Part shown: positions 44,889 through 55,866 of the stretch, in pieces | Layout: the number at the start of each line of letters is the position of its first letter | How positions within the stretch are numbered: position 1 is the first letter of the stretch | Assembly: GCA_963575645.1 (NCBI GenBank) | Contig: OY754468.1 | Location: 558,001 to 622,000, forward strand | Direction of reading: 5' to 3' | Source of the DNA: Xanthostigma xanthostigma | Lineage: Eukaryota > Arthropoda > Insecta > Raphidioptera > Raphidiidae | Length of the DNA: 64,000 bases | Made by a program: the position numbers and the translations under genes | Notes under the pieces: model-generated | Database searches by the model: none | What the model saw: only the letters and a program-made list of their open reading frames with translations | Told to the model about the DNA's origin: nothing

Positions 44889-45102
44889 TTAGGCCTAGCG
44901 CACATGAAGAGCGTTCAACGCGCGTTAACCCAACGCGCGTTTACAATTTCTATAATTGTATATAACTGTTTACATGATAACGCGCGTTCAACGCGCCACC
45001 AACGCGCGTTATCATGTAAACAGTTATATACAATTGTATAGAAACTGTAAACGCGCGTTGGGCTAACGCGCGTTGAACGCCTCTCATATAAACTAGGCCT
45101 TA
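44889..45102. mobile_element. 214-bp hairpin MITE (GGCCTAG family)
   Basis: Almost entirely palindromic: TTA-GGCCTAG...CTAGGCC-TTA, with repeated AACGCGCGTT words (several per arm) and complementary gataacgcgcgttcaacgcg / cgcgttatc around the centre near 45000. It is strikingly CpG-rich for this AT-rich region. TTA flanks suggest PIF/Harbinger mobilisation. Confidence 0.88.
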
Positions 45103-45673
45103 CTGAACAGCTATCGTATCAACAATTTGTCGAAAAAATGCATCTATTCGTCGGGTGGTTTAAACGGTACTCGAGTACACCCCTGAACTATCTTGACAGT
45201 AATATTCTACTACGAGCATAAAATATAGACTACAGGCCGGCAGCATAATAGAATAATTTTGTATCAGCATATCAATAGACTATCCATTATAATGCAGCAT
45301 TGAAACATTTTACGTAAGAGGTAAATTATTCTACATAGATATTTTTTTAATGAGTGCTCAACACAATAGCGTCCTTAGCAATGACTACACAAATGTTCGG
45401 TCAAATGTCAAAGTCGATTATGTCAGTTCTTTTGACAAATATAGTGATGATTTAATAAGCAGTTTAAACAGAATGCAATTACTTGCCAGTGCCGCTATCG
45501 GGTGACAGAAAAAAGTTTTGTAAACCTACTTTAAATAATATTTCATAAGGATTTACGCTTAAAATCCAACGAGAGCTAAGTAATTGCAATGTATTACTTT
45601 TGTTTTCATTATCCCTATGTTTATATTTCTTTCTTCTTACATTAGACTGTTCATTTCGTCCTTGAACAATTTT
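45103..45673. other. No gene seen
   Basis: AT-rich spacer between the GGCCTAG hairpin MITE and the T1 element. Confidence 0.5.
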
Positions 45674-46187
45674 ACACGCTTTATATTAACTTCACTTGTA
45701 AGTTTGTATGTATGTATGTTTGTAACTTTCATTTGAACTACAGCGAGTCGTTTATATAGCGGTATAATATGCCAGCACAGTAAGTACACTGGCAGCCGTG
45801 CGGTCTAAGGGCATGGGTCTTCGCTGACGTCAACTCTCGACATCACGGGTCGTGGGTTCTAATCCCGTCCACGCCGAAAAAAAAGTTGTTTTATTTTTCG
45901 GCAAATTTTTGACTATAAATCGAACTAAAAAGTGGAAAATAAATATAGTTTAAAAAAAACTAAAAACACGCTTTATATCAAACTAAAAAGTGAAAAATAA
46001 ATATAGTTTAAAAAAACTAAAAAACACGCTTTATATCGAACTAAAAAGTAAAAAATATTTTTTTTAAATAAGCTTAAAAAGCGTGGAGCGCTTTGTTCTA
46101 TACATTTTCGTACATCGAGCGCCCCACGCTTTTTAAGCTTGTTTAAAAAAAAATATTTTTTACTTTTTAGTTCGATATAAAGCGTGT
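45674..46187. mobile_element. T element, copy T1 (tRNA-like sequence plus hairpin)
   Basis: The ends ACACGCTTTATAT (45674) and ATATAAAGCGTGT (46175-46187) are inverted. In order it holds gtatgtatgt, a tRNA-like sequence (45787-45876), three 57-59-bp repeats of aactaaaaagtg(g/a)aaaataaatatag with cacgctttatat, and a hairpin aagcttaaaaagcgtgg...ccacgctttttaagctt. A second copy starts at 63525. No protein is encoded. Confidence 0.82.
45787..45876 (+). tRNA. tRNA-Ser/Leu-like sequence in T1
   Basis: The A-box-like agccgtgcggtctaagg and B-box gggttctaatccc match the pattern of tRNA-Ser or Leu, and the 3' end ccacgcc would be a normal acceptor strand. The 5' acceptor strand (acactggc) does not pair. 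T1 carries a short insertion (tcaactctcgaca) relative to T2. Pseudo-tRNA. Confidence 0.4.
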
Positions 46188-46486
46188 TTTTTAGTTTTTT
46201 TTTAAACTATATTTTATAAATTAATATTTTGTTCTATACATTAAAATATATTCTACGTTTAAAGTGTATAAAATTGTAAAATCATTTTAAAGTTCATATT
46301 TTGTGAATTTTCGGGTGAATAATAACAAATTATGTCAGGAAGAAGTTTTACTTCAGTCGTGTCGTTTTTTTTTTTTAAATTGAATCTATCGTATTTGTTA
46401 AAACAGATCTCGAACGTTCGTGGACTATATAACATTTTTTCGCGCTTCCTGAAGACGCGCAGTCTACCTGTATAATAATAATTACA

Positions 46487-46700
46487 GATCTATGACGGCG
46501 TGAAACGACGGGGGGTCGATCGCTTTCCGCACTGCATTACCGAGGCGGAGTCGGGGCGGATGACGTTTTGTCTCATTGCGCCCGCGTCGCTCGGTCGCGA
46601 ACACGTGGAGTGACGGCGACAGACCGGATCTGTACGACCGACGCGACGCTACACAGTCATAGTTCGTATTGCCGCGGCACGCTCGTTTAACGCCCGTTAT
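46487..46700 (+). promoter_or_regulatory. CpG-rich island, promoter or first-exon candidate
   Basis: About 210 bp that are strongly CpG-rich (gacggggggtcgatcgc, cgcccgcgtcgctcggtcgcg, gacgcgacgctac, gccgcggcacgctcg) in otherwise AT-rich DNA. No ATG frame of length follows. This composition often marks 5' ends of insect developmental genes, but no transcript can be assigned from sequence alone. It lies 300 bp upstream of M1 copy H. Confidence 0.35.
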
Positions 46701-46983
46701 TGTCGTTAGTTTCTCGTATTGTTTTATTTATATATACATCTTCAACTATATCGCATATAATTTCGCGTATCGTTCTAAACCAACAGTGAATTTAACTAAC
46801 TAACAGACTCGGACGTTATTCGATGTAAATTAATGTTATGGGTTTTAAAAATTAAATGAAAACACAACGTTTTAAATTATTTAACGCTTAAGAACTTTGT
46901 TTTATATAACAATTGCTTCGCACAATACAATGTCTTCGTAACTGTCACTTGAAGATGTAGGTATTTTATTTTTGAATAAAAAA

Positions 46984-47579
46984 TTGGTTGTCTGTAAAGT
47001 CGGTTTACGGACGATAGTTTTACGTGATAACGTATTCCGTAATACATAACCTAAATTTATATAATAATTATAATAATTCGAATCTATGATATTGCATCTT
47101 TCGCTTCAAATTTAGGTTAATTTTATTTATTTAAATTACTCACCATATAATATAATTGTTTTTTTTAACTTTCTTTCTTTCGTATTTATTTTAAGTCTCA
47201 AAGATTAGCTGTCATAATATTTATAAAACAATTGTTTCACTGTTTATATAAAATTCCAAAACCTACTTACAATATTAAAGTATTTTCATACGTCAAAAAA
47301 TTGATTTTTATAATGATAAAATTTGTAAGAAAACGATTTTTTCGAGAAATGAGACCTAGCTAAAACGATTTTTTGCCCCCCAAAATCCCTTTTCAGTAAA
47401 TTTCATCCAAATCGTTAGGGCCGTTTTCGAGAAAAGCACGCACAGGGTCAGGCGGAACGTTACGAACGTTAGGAACGTTACGACCGTTAGGAACGTTACA
47501 CTTTTTCGTACATGCAGCCGGTGTTTTATCAATTTATAAGATTGGTGATTCATCAATTTATAAGACGTTATCACGTCAA
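46984..47579 (+). mobile_element. Family M1 copy H (core replaced)
   Basis: Both M1 ends are present, but from about 47120 to 47430 the body is unrelated AT-rich sequence rather than the family core. This is either an internal replacement or a separate subfamily. It lies just downstream of a GC-rich, promoter-like segment. Confidence 0.85.
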
Positions 47580-47678
47580 AAATTCTATTTTAAATACTTA
47601 TGTAGATCAAATTGTATCTATAATCTACAAACTGACAGAATCTAGTACATATAGAATAAAGTTTGCGATCCCAATATC

Positions 47679-48090
47679 AATGCTGGGTTGCAGGAAGCAC
47701 TGTTAAAAAAATTGATTTGGCAACGACATATATTGTGATCATAGTTACATGTTTTATAATATATGCGGAATCACTTTAATATCTTTGTGAAACTCCGTGT
47801 CATGTAGAACATTGCATTGTACTTACAGAAAAACGGATGACAGATCTAAACAGAAGAAGATCGGTTTTCAAAGTAAATTTGATCAAAATGCTGTGTTGAA
47901 GTGGGAATTGTAAAAAAACAAAGTTAAATATGCGTATACACAGTTTAAAAAAATATCTTTTCAGTCGATAAATTATTTGTCCAGCAGAATTCTACAATGT
48001 TTTTCTTAGAGGATAATATATGAATGATTTACAAGTTAAGGTCAGTATCAAATCAGATTTTCTGACAACGCTTTCTGCAACCCGGCATTA
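47679..48090. mobile_element. 412-bp MITE with TAATGCYGGGTTGCAGGAAGC ends
   Basis: The left end AATGCTGGGTTGCAGGAAGC and right end GCTTTCTGCAACCCGGCATT are inverted repeats of about 45 bp including aaaatc(a/t)gattt. The interior is AT-rich and non-coding. A solo end occurs at 24235. Confidence 0.83.
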
Positions 48091-48670
48091 GTATCTTTGT
48101 CTGACGAAGTCACTGATCTATGCGAACTGTTTTTTTTTTCTTATAAAAAACGTTCTAAAAATGGAAATTCTAATTACAAAATCCTATTATTACATTTTAA
48201 AATATGTATAAATAAACTTACCTATTAAGACGTAGGAAAAGCATTGTCAAAAACTATGTTCCTATTTGAACGGTTCAGAGCCCGCCAATTTCGTTAATGA
48301 CGTCAAAAGACTGCGATGCTGCGTATCCACAGCTGCATAATACGTAATGGCGCTCTTTACGCACATAAAAATTCAGTAGCTTAGTAACTAATTCATTTTG
48401 ATAGGTAGGCGCCATGTACCCAGTTAACTTTCGTGTTGCTTGTACGTAGACTGCAGACAAATGACGTCACGCCTTGTTTGACAGGTAGTCAATTTTTAAT
48501 TAACTGTAACTTTCTTTTTTATTGATATTTTTAAAAACGAAAAAATAATTTTTTCCCCAATAATCTGTTTCAATAATCAGTAAAAAATGGGACAATACCC
48601 AATTGTAAAAATCTTAAGTGTTAATGATTTACAACGTTGTGTTTTTATAGTTTTTAAAATGCAGAAATAA
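48091..48670. other. No gene seen
   Basis: AT-rich, with a GC-richer patch at 48280-48460 (61-residue minus-strand frame, no domain). Confidence 0.45.
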
Positions 48671-49012
48671 TTATAATGTAATCTAATTTATTGACTAATA
48701 TCATTTTTTGTAAGTTAACTTCATCTCTTTTTATATATAGCTGTTTAATTATTGTTAAAAATAATATGAACAATTTCAATAACCATACTGTGTTGCATAA
48801 TCATGATACTAGGAAAAAGTTAAATCTTTGCCTACCATTACACAAATATGCTAAGACTACATACGGACCAAATTTCTATGGTGTAAAATTTTTTAATAAA
48901 TTGCCATTGGAAATAAGAACTTTAAATTGTTTCTATAGCATAAAGAAATTCCTTGACTGTCAGCATGTACATTAATTATGTAGGATTGACAATAAATTAT
49001 TATTATTATTAT
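48671..49012 (+). pseudogene. LINE 3'-end fragment
   Basis: A 94-residue frame (48691-48975) contains HNHDTRKKLNLCLPLHK, YGVKFFNKLPLEIRTL and FKK-like ends, the conserved C-terminal tail of Jockey/CR1-type LINE proteins. It is followed by gattgacaataaattattattatt, a typical 3' tail. 5'-truncated, no reverse transcriptase domain left. Confidence 0.75.
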
Positions 49013-49020
49013 ATAATAGT

Positions 49021-49723
49021 TTTTTTGTTCAAGCACAAAATGCAAATGCGAAAATGAGAAATTAGCTGTGTGATGCAGACTTCCGGAAGACACGTGTGCA
49101 CAGAATAATTCAAAAATTAAAGTTAATTATTAAAACTTTTTTCGCTATTTTTTAATGAACCAATCATCACTCATATTAGCGTTTCATTTTGTTTATATAA
49201 AACGCCGGTTGAATGCCAAAAAAAATAATGTACTTGCCAAGTATTCAAATGGAACATTATGTGAAATTTAATTCGTGTACAGCTCCTTAAAATGATTATT
49301 TTTTTCTTAAATTCAATATTGAGCAAGTATTTTATCAATCAAACATTTCTACCAAATTATACAGTCAACAGGCAAAGTTTTGCACTATGTGTGGAATATA
49401 TACAATTTTACTGAAATTTTCTGAGAAAAATATTCGATTTTGTTTTTTTCAAAAAGGTCATGTTTCCTGATAAATACTTTTTGATCGTGCTTTGTTTTTT
49501 TTAAATCGCAACCAGAACTGTTTTGACTGAATATTTCCCTGTCAAAAAAGGGATACCAGTTATTGAGGTATTTGTTTCAATGCTAAAAAAAATAGAAAAT
49601 CTTGTCAGCTATGAATTTCTGAAATATTCGACATTTCGAAAAATTAAGCAAAGTTCAAAATGGTGTGAAACTTTGATATTTTAATAGGATTATCCCAGCA
49701 ACGCAAATATCGTATATATTATA
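49021..49723. other. 0.7 kb with no gene seen
   Basis: AT-rich, nothing recognised. Confidence 0.5.
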
Positions 49724-50116
49724 TGGGTTGTCCGATAAGTTCTTGCCGTTTTTTTAAATTAATACACACAACATTGTCTTCCGTGGATGAAGATCTTGCT
49801 TCGGTCGCGGGGTCGCTTGTTTTCTTTCAGCTATGGCACCCTCTCCGTATACGGCACAAATCTCCGTGACTTTGGCACCTCGGTTAAACGCAAAAAGAAG
49901 GTGGTGTCGAAAATGCTCGTTTTTGTCGACTTGACACTCCATTTAAATGCTCTAAAAATTAACAAAAATGAATCCAAGCAAAAAAACTAAATAGACTTTC
50001 TTGTAGAGCGAAAAATTCTCTTTCGAATAACACAAAACATTATACCAAAAAATTTCATTTCGATCGCTAATTTTTTAATTTAAAAAAACGGCAAGAACTT
50101 ATCGGACAACCCATTA
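49724..50116 (-). mobile_element. Internally deleted mariner element (393 bp)
   Basis: Terminal inverted repeats TGGGTTGTCCGATAAGTTC...GAACTTATCGGACAACCCA with TA-rich flanks mark a Tc1/mariner element. A minus-strand frame (49754-49942) joins the mariner N-terminus (KNEHFRHHLLFAFNRG, ICAVYGEGAIAER) directly to the later DLHPRKTMLCV motif. The DNA between them, including most of the DNA-binding and catalytic domain, is deleted. It is non-autonomous but keeps both ends. Confidence 0.9.
49754..49942 (-). pseudogene. Mariner transposase, fused deletion derivative (62 residues)
   Basis: Starts MECQVDKNEHFRH. The N-terminal segment matches mariner transposases up to AIAERKQ, then jumps to the HPRKTMLCV motif that normally lies near the second catalytic Asp region, and stops soon after. 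Full-length mariner transposases are about 345 residues. Inactive. Confidence 0.85.
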
Positions 50117-50527
50117 GATTGAAAAAGAATTTTTCTGTAGTTTGTATTACATCATAATTAAACCTATATTGTACATTGTTCATAAATCGTTTTTGACACA
50201 TTCTGTCAAAACTAATTAAAAAACAATATAATAACGAAATACATAGCAGAGAAAACAGCATTTATTACGTCATGTTTTCAGTTCTCCCTTTGTTATATTG
50301 CATCTTACATTATTAAATTTCAACTACCAAAATATTAAAAATTTTAATAATTTTACCAGGGTGTCCAGGAATATTTGTGCCAAAAAAAAAATCATTTTTT
50401 TCCTTACGTGAGCTACACAATAGAATACAGTGAAACCAGAATAATTATTACAATAGACTGCCAATTTATTTCCACTAATGGAGGTATCTCGCTTATCGAG
50501 TTTCCTACTTAAGCCAATGCAAAAAAA
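50117..50527. other. No gene seen
   Basis: AT-rich spacer between mariner and M1 copy I. Confidence 0.5.
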
Positions 50528-51198
50528 TTGGTTGTCTGTAAAGTCGGTTTACGGACGATAGTTTTACGTGATAACGTATTCCGTAATACATAACCTAAAC
50601 CTCCCAAAATTTGGTTTCAATCCGCTTATCCTTGGTGTCGGAATGATAAGAAATGTCAAAAGTGACGTTTGCAACTGTCAAAGTATTATGTTCTAATAAT
50701 AATTAGTTATTCCAATACTTAACTTAGAAGGCGTTGCATTTCACAATATACTAATGTCAAAAAATTGAATTAAACATTAGAAATTCAGCCGTTTTCATGT
50801 TAAGACAAAACATACGTTATATTCTAATTTCCATGTACGGCAAACAAACCGCGTCGCGCCATGCATTAGACAACATTGCATTTATACAGCTATTTTTCTA
50901 TATAAATTTGTATAAAATATTTTTCTATATAAATTTGTATAAAAAAACTGTTTAGGCAAATTCTGTTATACGAAATCTATGTAAAATGTTCTCCTCTTTC
51001 GTTTAAGACTGGTTTCAAACCGATCTGATTTAAATTGAGCGAGAAATTAGCAAAAAGCACGCACAGGGTCAGGCGGAACGTTACGCGTTACGAACGTTAG
51101 GAACGTTACGACCGTTACACTTTTTCGTGCATGCAGCCGGTGTTTTATCAATTTATAAGATTGGTGATTCATCAATTTATAAGACGTTATCACGTCAA
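50528..51198 (+). mobile_element. Family M1 copy I
   Basis: Complete 671-bp short form, the same length as copy G. Both carry the same internal duplication (ctatataaatttgtataaaa repeated, here near 50891-50945), which indicates a recent common source. A-rich flanks on both sides. No coding potential. Confidence 0.9.
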
Positions 51199-51500
51199 AA
51201 AACCTACGTCTCTTTTATAGAGGTAACGTGAAATAAGTCAGACTTAGGCTACTTTAATAAACTTTATTCCGTAAAATATATGGCACTATATTTATGCAAC
51301 AGCACTTCCTAAGAATCTGGTTAAAATAATCTAATATAGACGTAGTGTACGACGTTTGTAATCGAATCCCAGTAATAGATATAAAATGTCCCATTTGTAG
51401 AAGTTTTTGGACCGCAAAAGTATTCCCAATACTTGAGTTTTCGCTGTTATCCAGATTCCTCTTACCGTGATTTAACTGTGTCGGTAAATTAACTTATATC

Positions 51501-51985
51501 TTGTAGTTGGAGTCGGGATTTCTTGGGGTTTTTGATTTTTTTTGCCAGAGCTCCAATCTAGAGACCTCTCTCCATTTTTGAGGTCGCTGAACACGATGGT
51601 GAAGGTCTCAAAATTTTCATTCTTCGTCAACCCCTTCAAATTGGCTTTGAAAAAAATTAAAAAAAATTTTGAACACAACAATTTTCTAGTAAATGTAATA
51701 GTTTAAGAATTATAGGCCTTCAAAGATGATCATTTATGGAAATGAAGGCCTGTAATTCTTAAAGGATCACATTTACAGAAAAAAAAAACAAGAAAGATTT
51801 TTTGGATAGAATTAATTTTCCTACAAAATTGTTTTGTTAAAAAAATGTTATAACTTTTCCCAAGGGGTGAAAATCAGAAGGGCCAATTAGAAGGGGTTGA
51901 CGAGAGGAAAAAAATGTTGGGACCTATAAAATGGAAGGAGGGCTCTGGCAAAAAAAAGGTATCCCTTCCGACTCCTGATCTCTAC
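51501..51985. repeat. Degenerate inverted repeat of about 485 bp
   Basis: Outer words gttggagtcgggatt / atcccttccgactcc, tttgccagagctcc / gggctctggcaaa and cgtcaaccccttc / gaaggggttgacg pair. The inner pair taagaattataggcctt / aaggcctgtaattctta (51706-51760) is better conserved. An old foldback element. Confidence 0.72.
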
Positions 51986-53334
51986 TATTGGCAGGGTTTG
52001 GCACTGCGACTGGTGTTTTTATTACCACGTTAAAAGTTATGTTTATTAATTGAAATGTATTTAATTTATTTAATAAAAAAAATAAATATCGGATCTAAAT
52101 ATGAATAATATAATGTTTTGTCATCACGACAGTAGTCAATTGAAATGTGCATCTATTTATTATACAAAAAAAAGCACTGGAAAATAAAATCATGGATTTA
52201 GTTTCGTTTACTACGAGCTATTTACCGAGCTTCCATGACGAAACTTTTCTTTATCTGACATAATTGATTACTTCATCTCTTGAAAAAGTTCAGACGGAAG
52301 AGCTTTTTCTGTATACATGATTAGCTTCTTTTGTGCGCTGTTTTACAATTCACAATTTGAGGGCTTTCCTTTTTGAAACAGCTTATACAAATAAAATATG
52401 TTAAGTCATATCATGACAGTTTGATATTAATCTTCCTGTTTTGATAGAAATAATAACCATAACATTATATCAATAAATCTTTGTGCATAATATTTTACTA
52501 GATGCCCCGTTCGGCTTTGCTCGGATTCATTCGCTTCGCTCCTTCGGTCTAATTTATAATTTATTATGTATTTAACTGCTCGAGACTTATTATCGTGTTC
52601 CAGTGAAAAAAGTGTTGACACTTTTGACACTATTGCGTTTGCTATACAAGAGTGTAACCATGAATTATGTATCCGTTATCACTGATCTATCTACACTGAT
52701 ATATGCCAAACACATTTGTTATATTAGCATTGGGTTAGCGTTCTCGCTTTTGACATAAACTTGATTTCCATTCAACATGAAAACCATTGTTTATACAGTC
52801 TAACAATGGTGAAAATATCAAATCGAGAATCAATTAATTATTTAAAAATGATACGACACTGAGTCAGAATACTTTGAAAGCCCACTTAAAATTCTGATTC
52901 TCTCAGAGTTTTGCAGTTCGTACCTGTTGTTAATCTAAAAATAAATTCACTAAATATATAGAAAGTGTAACTATTGTTAATTCGTTTAAAACTAATTAGT
53001 AGTTTACTCAGTCAAGCTTATGTAAATAAAGAACACATGTAATCTGAAGTGTTTTCCGTGTTCTATATAAGCGCATGTTTTATGTGGTGGGTGGCGTCAA
53101 AGTTATTGATTTAATTTTAATACAACTATTATATTATATGCACACACAAGCACGTTCGTAAAGTTGTTAGTTTTGTACAATTCTGCTTTTAATTAGCATA
53201 TTTTATTGTTAAAAGAGGTGACTCTAGTCCCCTTTCTTCGGCGCCTAAAATTTACTAGGCGCTCGGTTATATTTCTTATCTGAAGATACAGTTTCAGCGC
53301 CAAAATAAACCTATAATACATTCGGCCATCACAT
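51986..53334. other. 1.35 kb with no gene seen
   Basis: AT-rich with a short GC-richer stretch (52500-52550). No repeat or gene recognised. Confidence 0.5.
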
Positions 53335-53337
53335 TAA

Positions 53338-54285
53338 AGCGGCCTATACACTAGCAATATTATTGCGCAATAATATTGCACAAAAAATTGAAAATTTCAG
53401 GTGCGGCCCCTAGACTGACAATAATATTGCGCAATATTTTATATTGTACAATATTATTGACAGTCTGTGAATGATATTGAAATATTGTACAATATATTGA
53501 GAATATAAAAAAACAACCCCTAGACTGTCAATAATATTGCGCAATATTTTATATTGTGCAATATTATTGACAGTCTATGAATGATATTGGAAGCATTGTA
53601 CAATATATTGAGCATATCAAAATCGGTTTGATATTTATTGTGCAATCTAAAAAAAGTCACAGTCTGTGGTTAATATTGCACAATAATAACCAGCTGTAAT
53701 TGACAAACGCTGGATTGGAAGAATAGCGGCTCGCAGATGGGTGTTCTTTTTCTCAATAGCGGGGGCTACCATTTTTAAGAGTTCATAAAATTTTGAAGCG
53801 TCCATTCGGAGAAAGTTGCAAAAATCTTTTGGTTCGCTTATTTTCAGGTCATTTAACAAAGTTTCGTGGGCGTACCTATCTCTTTTTTTATACCACTCTT
53901 TCATCCATTTACGCTTTTTCTTGGTGTTTTTTCGCAAGCATAAAGCCAGTTCACTGATCAGGACTTTGCAGAGATAAATATTGTGCAATTTAATTCTGCT
54001 GTATAGGGCAAATTCCAATTTTTGCGCAATATTATTGCGCAATAATATTGACAATCTAGGTTAAAACTCAGTGTTTGTACAATATTATTGTGCAATCATA
54101 TAATAATAATTTTTATTGTGCAATATTAACAACAGATTGTAACTTTTTTAGATTGCACAATAAATATCAAACCGATTTTGATATACTCAATATATTGCAC
54201 AATGTTTCAATATCATTCACAGACTGTCAATAATATTGTGCAATCTAAAATATTGCGCAATAATATTGCTAGTGTATAGGCCGCT
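53338..54285 (-). mobile_element. PIF/Harbinger element, internally deleted (948 bp)
   Basis: Ends AGCGGCCTATACACTAGCAATATT...AATATTGCTAGTGTATAGGCCGCT, flanked by TAA on both sides, the 3-bp target duplication of PIF/Harbinger. Repeated ATATTGCGCAATA and tattgacagtct words fill the subterminal regions. The minus strand keeps a truncated transposase (53647-54054). The TIRs look intact, so the element could move if transposase were supplied. Confidence 0.92.
53647..54054 (-). pseudogene. PIF/Harbinger transposase N-terminal fragment (135 residues)
   Basis: From about residue 45 it follows the HARBI1-type N-terminal region: KWMKEWYKKRDRYAHETLL, then FCNFLRMDASKFYELL, then IQRLSIT. It then enters subterminal repeat DNA (AGYYCAILTTDCDFF). 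The DDE nuclease domain is absent; full-length transposases are about 350-400 residues. The start ATG lies in subterminal repeat DNA and may not be native. Confidence 0.88.
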
Positions 54286-54957
54286 TAAGTAAATAAATGT
54301 TATACCTTTTTAAATTAAAAAAATCATTTATTTACTTACACTTTGAGATCATTATTTTATAACAATTATTGTTTCGAACGACGTAGTGGTTTCGTCAGAC
54401 AAAATATTATTCAGCCATGTATTGATTATCCCATTAATATTTGAAAACTTTTTTCGTTTAACCGATAATAAATTACGTGTAATCAATTTTGAATTTAATG
54501 AAATTTACGTAGGTATGTATTATTTTAGAAAATTAGTTTGGAACACTTTGACAAAAAGTTCCAAATTGCTTATTTTATAGCTTTGAGTAATCGAAAACAC
54601 ATCGTATATACATGTTACAGTGGAAGCGAGAAATCATGTCTATTCTTAAACCTCAAAAAGTCTTCTTTTGATTTGGAAAGTAACTTTGGAACTATTGGAA
54701 TTTAACTTAAAAAACGTTACGATATCTGGTGACAGTAATTTAGACTATAGCCTCATTACATTTTAATTGCATTGAAACAATATTTAAAGCATTCTCGATC
54801 CAGACATAAAAATTATGGCGCTTGTATAAGTGAATAACACACTCCTTAAATTTAGAATTTATTGTGTTATTTCAATTTTGATAGTAATTAATTATTGAAC
54901 GAAAAAGTTTGCAAGATGACAATAGACCCGTAACATCTGCATATTTGCTAAAGAAGT
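54286..54957. other. 0.67 kb with no gene seen
   Basis: AT-rich; a 64-residue frame at 54386-54580 has no features. Confidence 0.5.
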
Positions 54958-55148
54958 ATCCGGAACCCAAAGAAATGGTAAGACCTCTAATGAGAAATGC
55001 GCCGAACTGTCCTAAAGGGGGTTTTTTGGACAGGTTAAGATTGATTTAGAAAAGCATGATGAAGGCTAACCTAGCCTCCATCATGCTTTTCTAAATAAAT
55101 GTTTACCTTTTGCCTCCAGAGGTCCCACCATTCCTTTGGGCTCCGAAT
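54958..55148. repeat. 190-bp hairpin MITE
   Basis: The outer pair cggaacccaaagaaatgg / ccattcctttgggctccg and the inner pair atttagaaaagcatgatg / catcatgcttttctaaat fold into one long stem with a central agcct/aggct. It ends 41 bp before the third TTAA MITE. Confidence 0.82.
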
Positions 55149-55189
55149 TACTATAAATATTTAGAATTTTTAAAAATCGAAATAGTCAC

Positions 55190-55866
55190 TTTAAGGAGGT
55201 TGAGCCGTTTTACGAAGATAATAAAAAAAACTCTGAAATAAAGTTTTTTTAATAGATTTTATAACAAAATTTTCTGTAAAAAATCCAAAATCATTAGGAG
55301 ATTTATAAAGTCAAAATTTAAAAAAAAACTTTTACATGTAGTCTTATGGAAAATATGTCAATCTAGCATGCAAACGGTACATTTTAATTTTTTGCAAATA
55401 ACCAAATAATGTCAGCAGTTCCGAAAACTAACTATGTAAAGCATTGATGTCTTACGCATATTTTAATATTTTTTCCAATTTAATTAGGAGACTTTTAATC
55501 AATAAAAAAAATTATTAAACCCTAGCACTTTTCAATTATGGACTTCTATTCTTGACAATTTTAACTGAATTTTCAACTTATTAATGATTTTATTTTAATT
55601 TTTATTATTTACAATTTCTTTTTTAAATTATTTACTGCAAATAATATGTAAAATACAAATATTTACATAAATTTATTTTTCTAACCTTTGTACAAATTAA
55701 GTGAAATACTGAAATAATTAATAATATTAAAAAAAATTATTTATTATGACAATAATTTATTGGTATCATCGACTTACACCCTTTTGTAAAAATTTATTAT
55801 GGAAAAGTTCCCATTTAGAATTCGAGTTACTTTTGATTGGGACTGTAACTGATCAACCTCCTTAAA
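55190..55866. mobile_element. TTAA-flanked MITE, copy 3 (family P)
   Basis: 677-bp copy with both terminal repeats, TTTAAGGAGGTTGAGCCG and GATCAACCTCCTTAAA. It has small deletions in the AT-rich core and an extra segment near 55778 (acccttttgtaaaaatt). Same order of internal motifs as copies 1 and 2. Confidence 0.87.
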
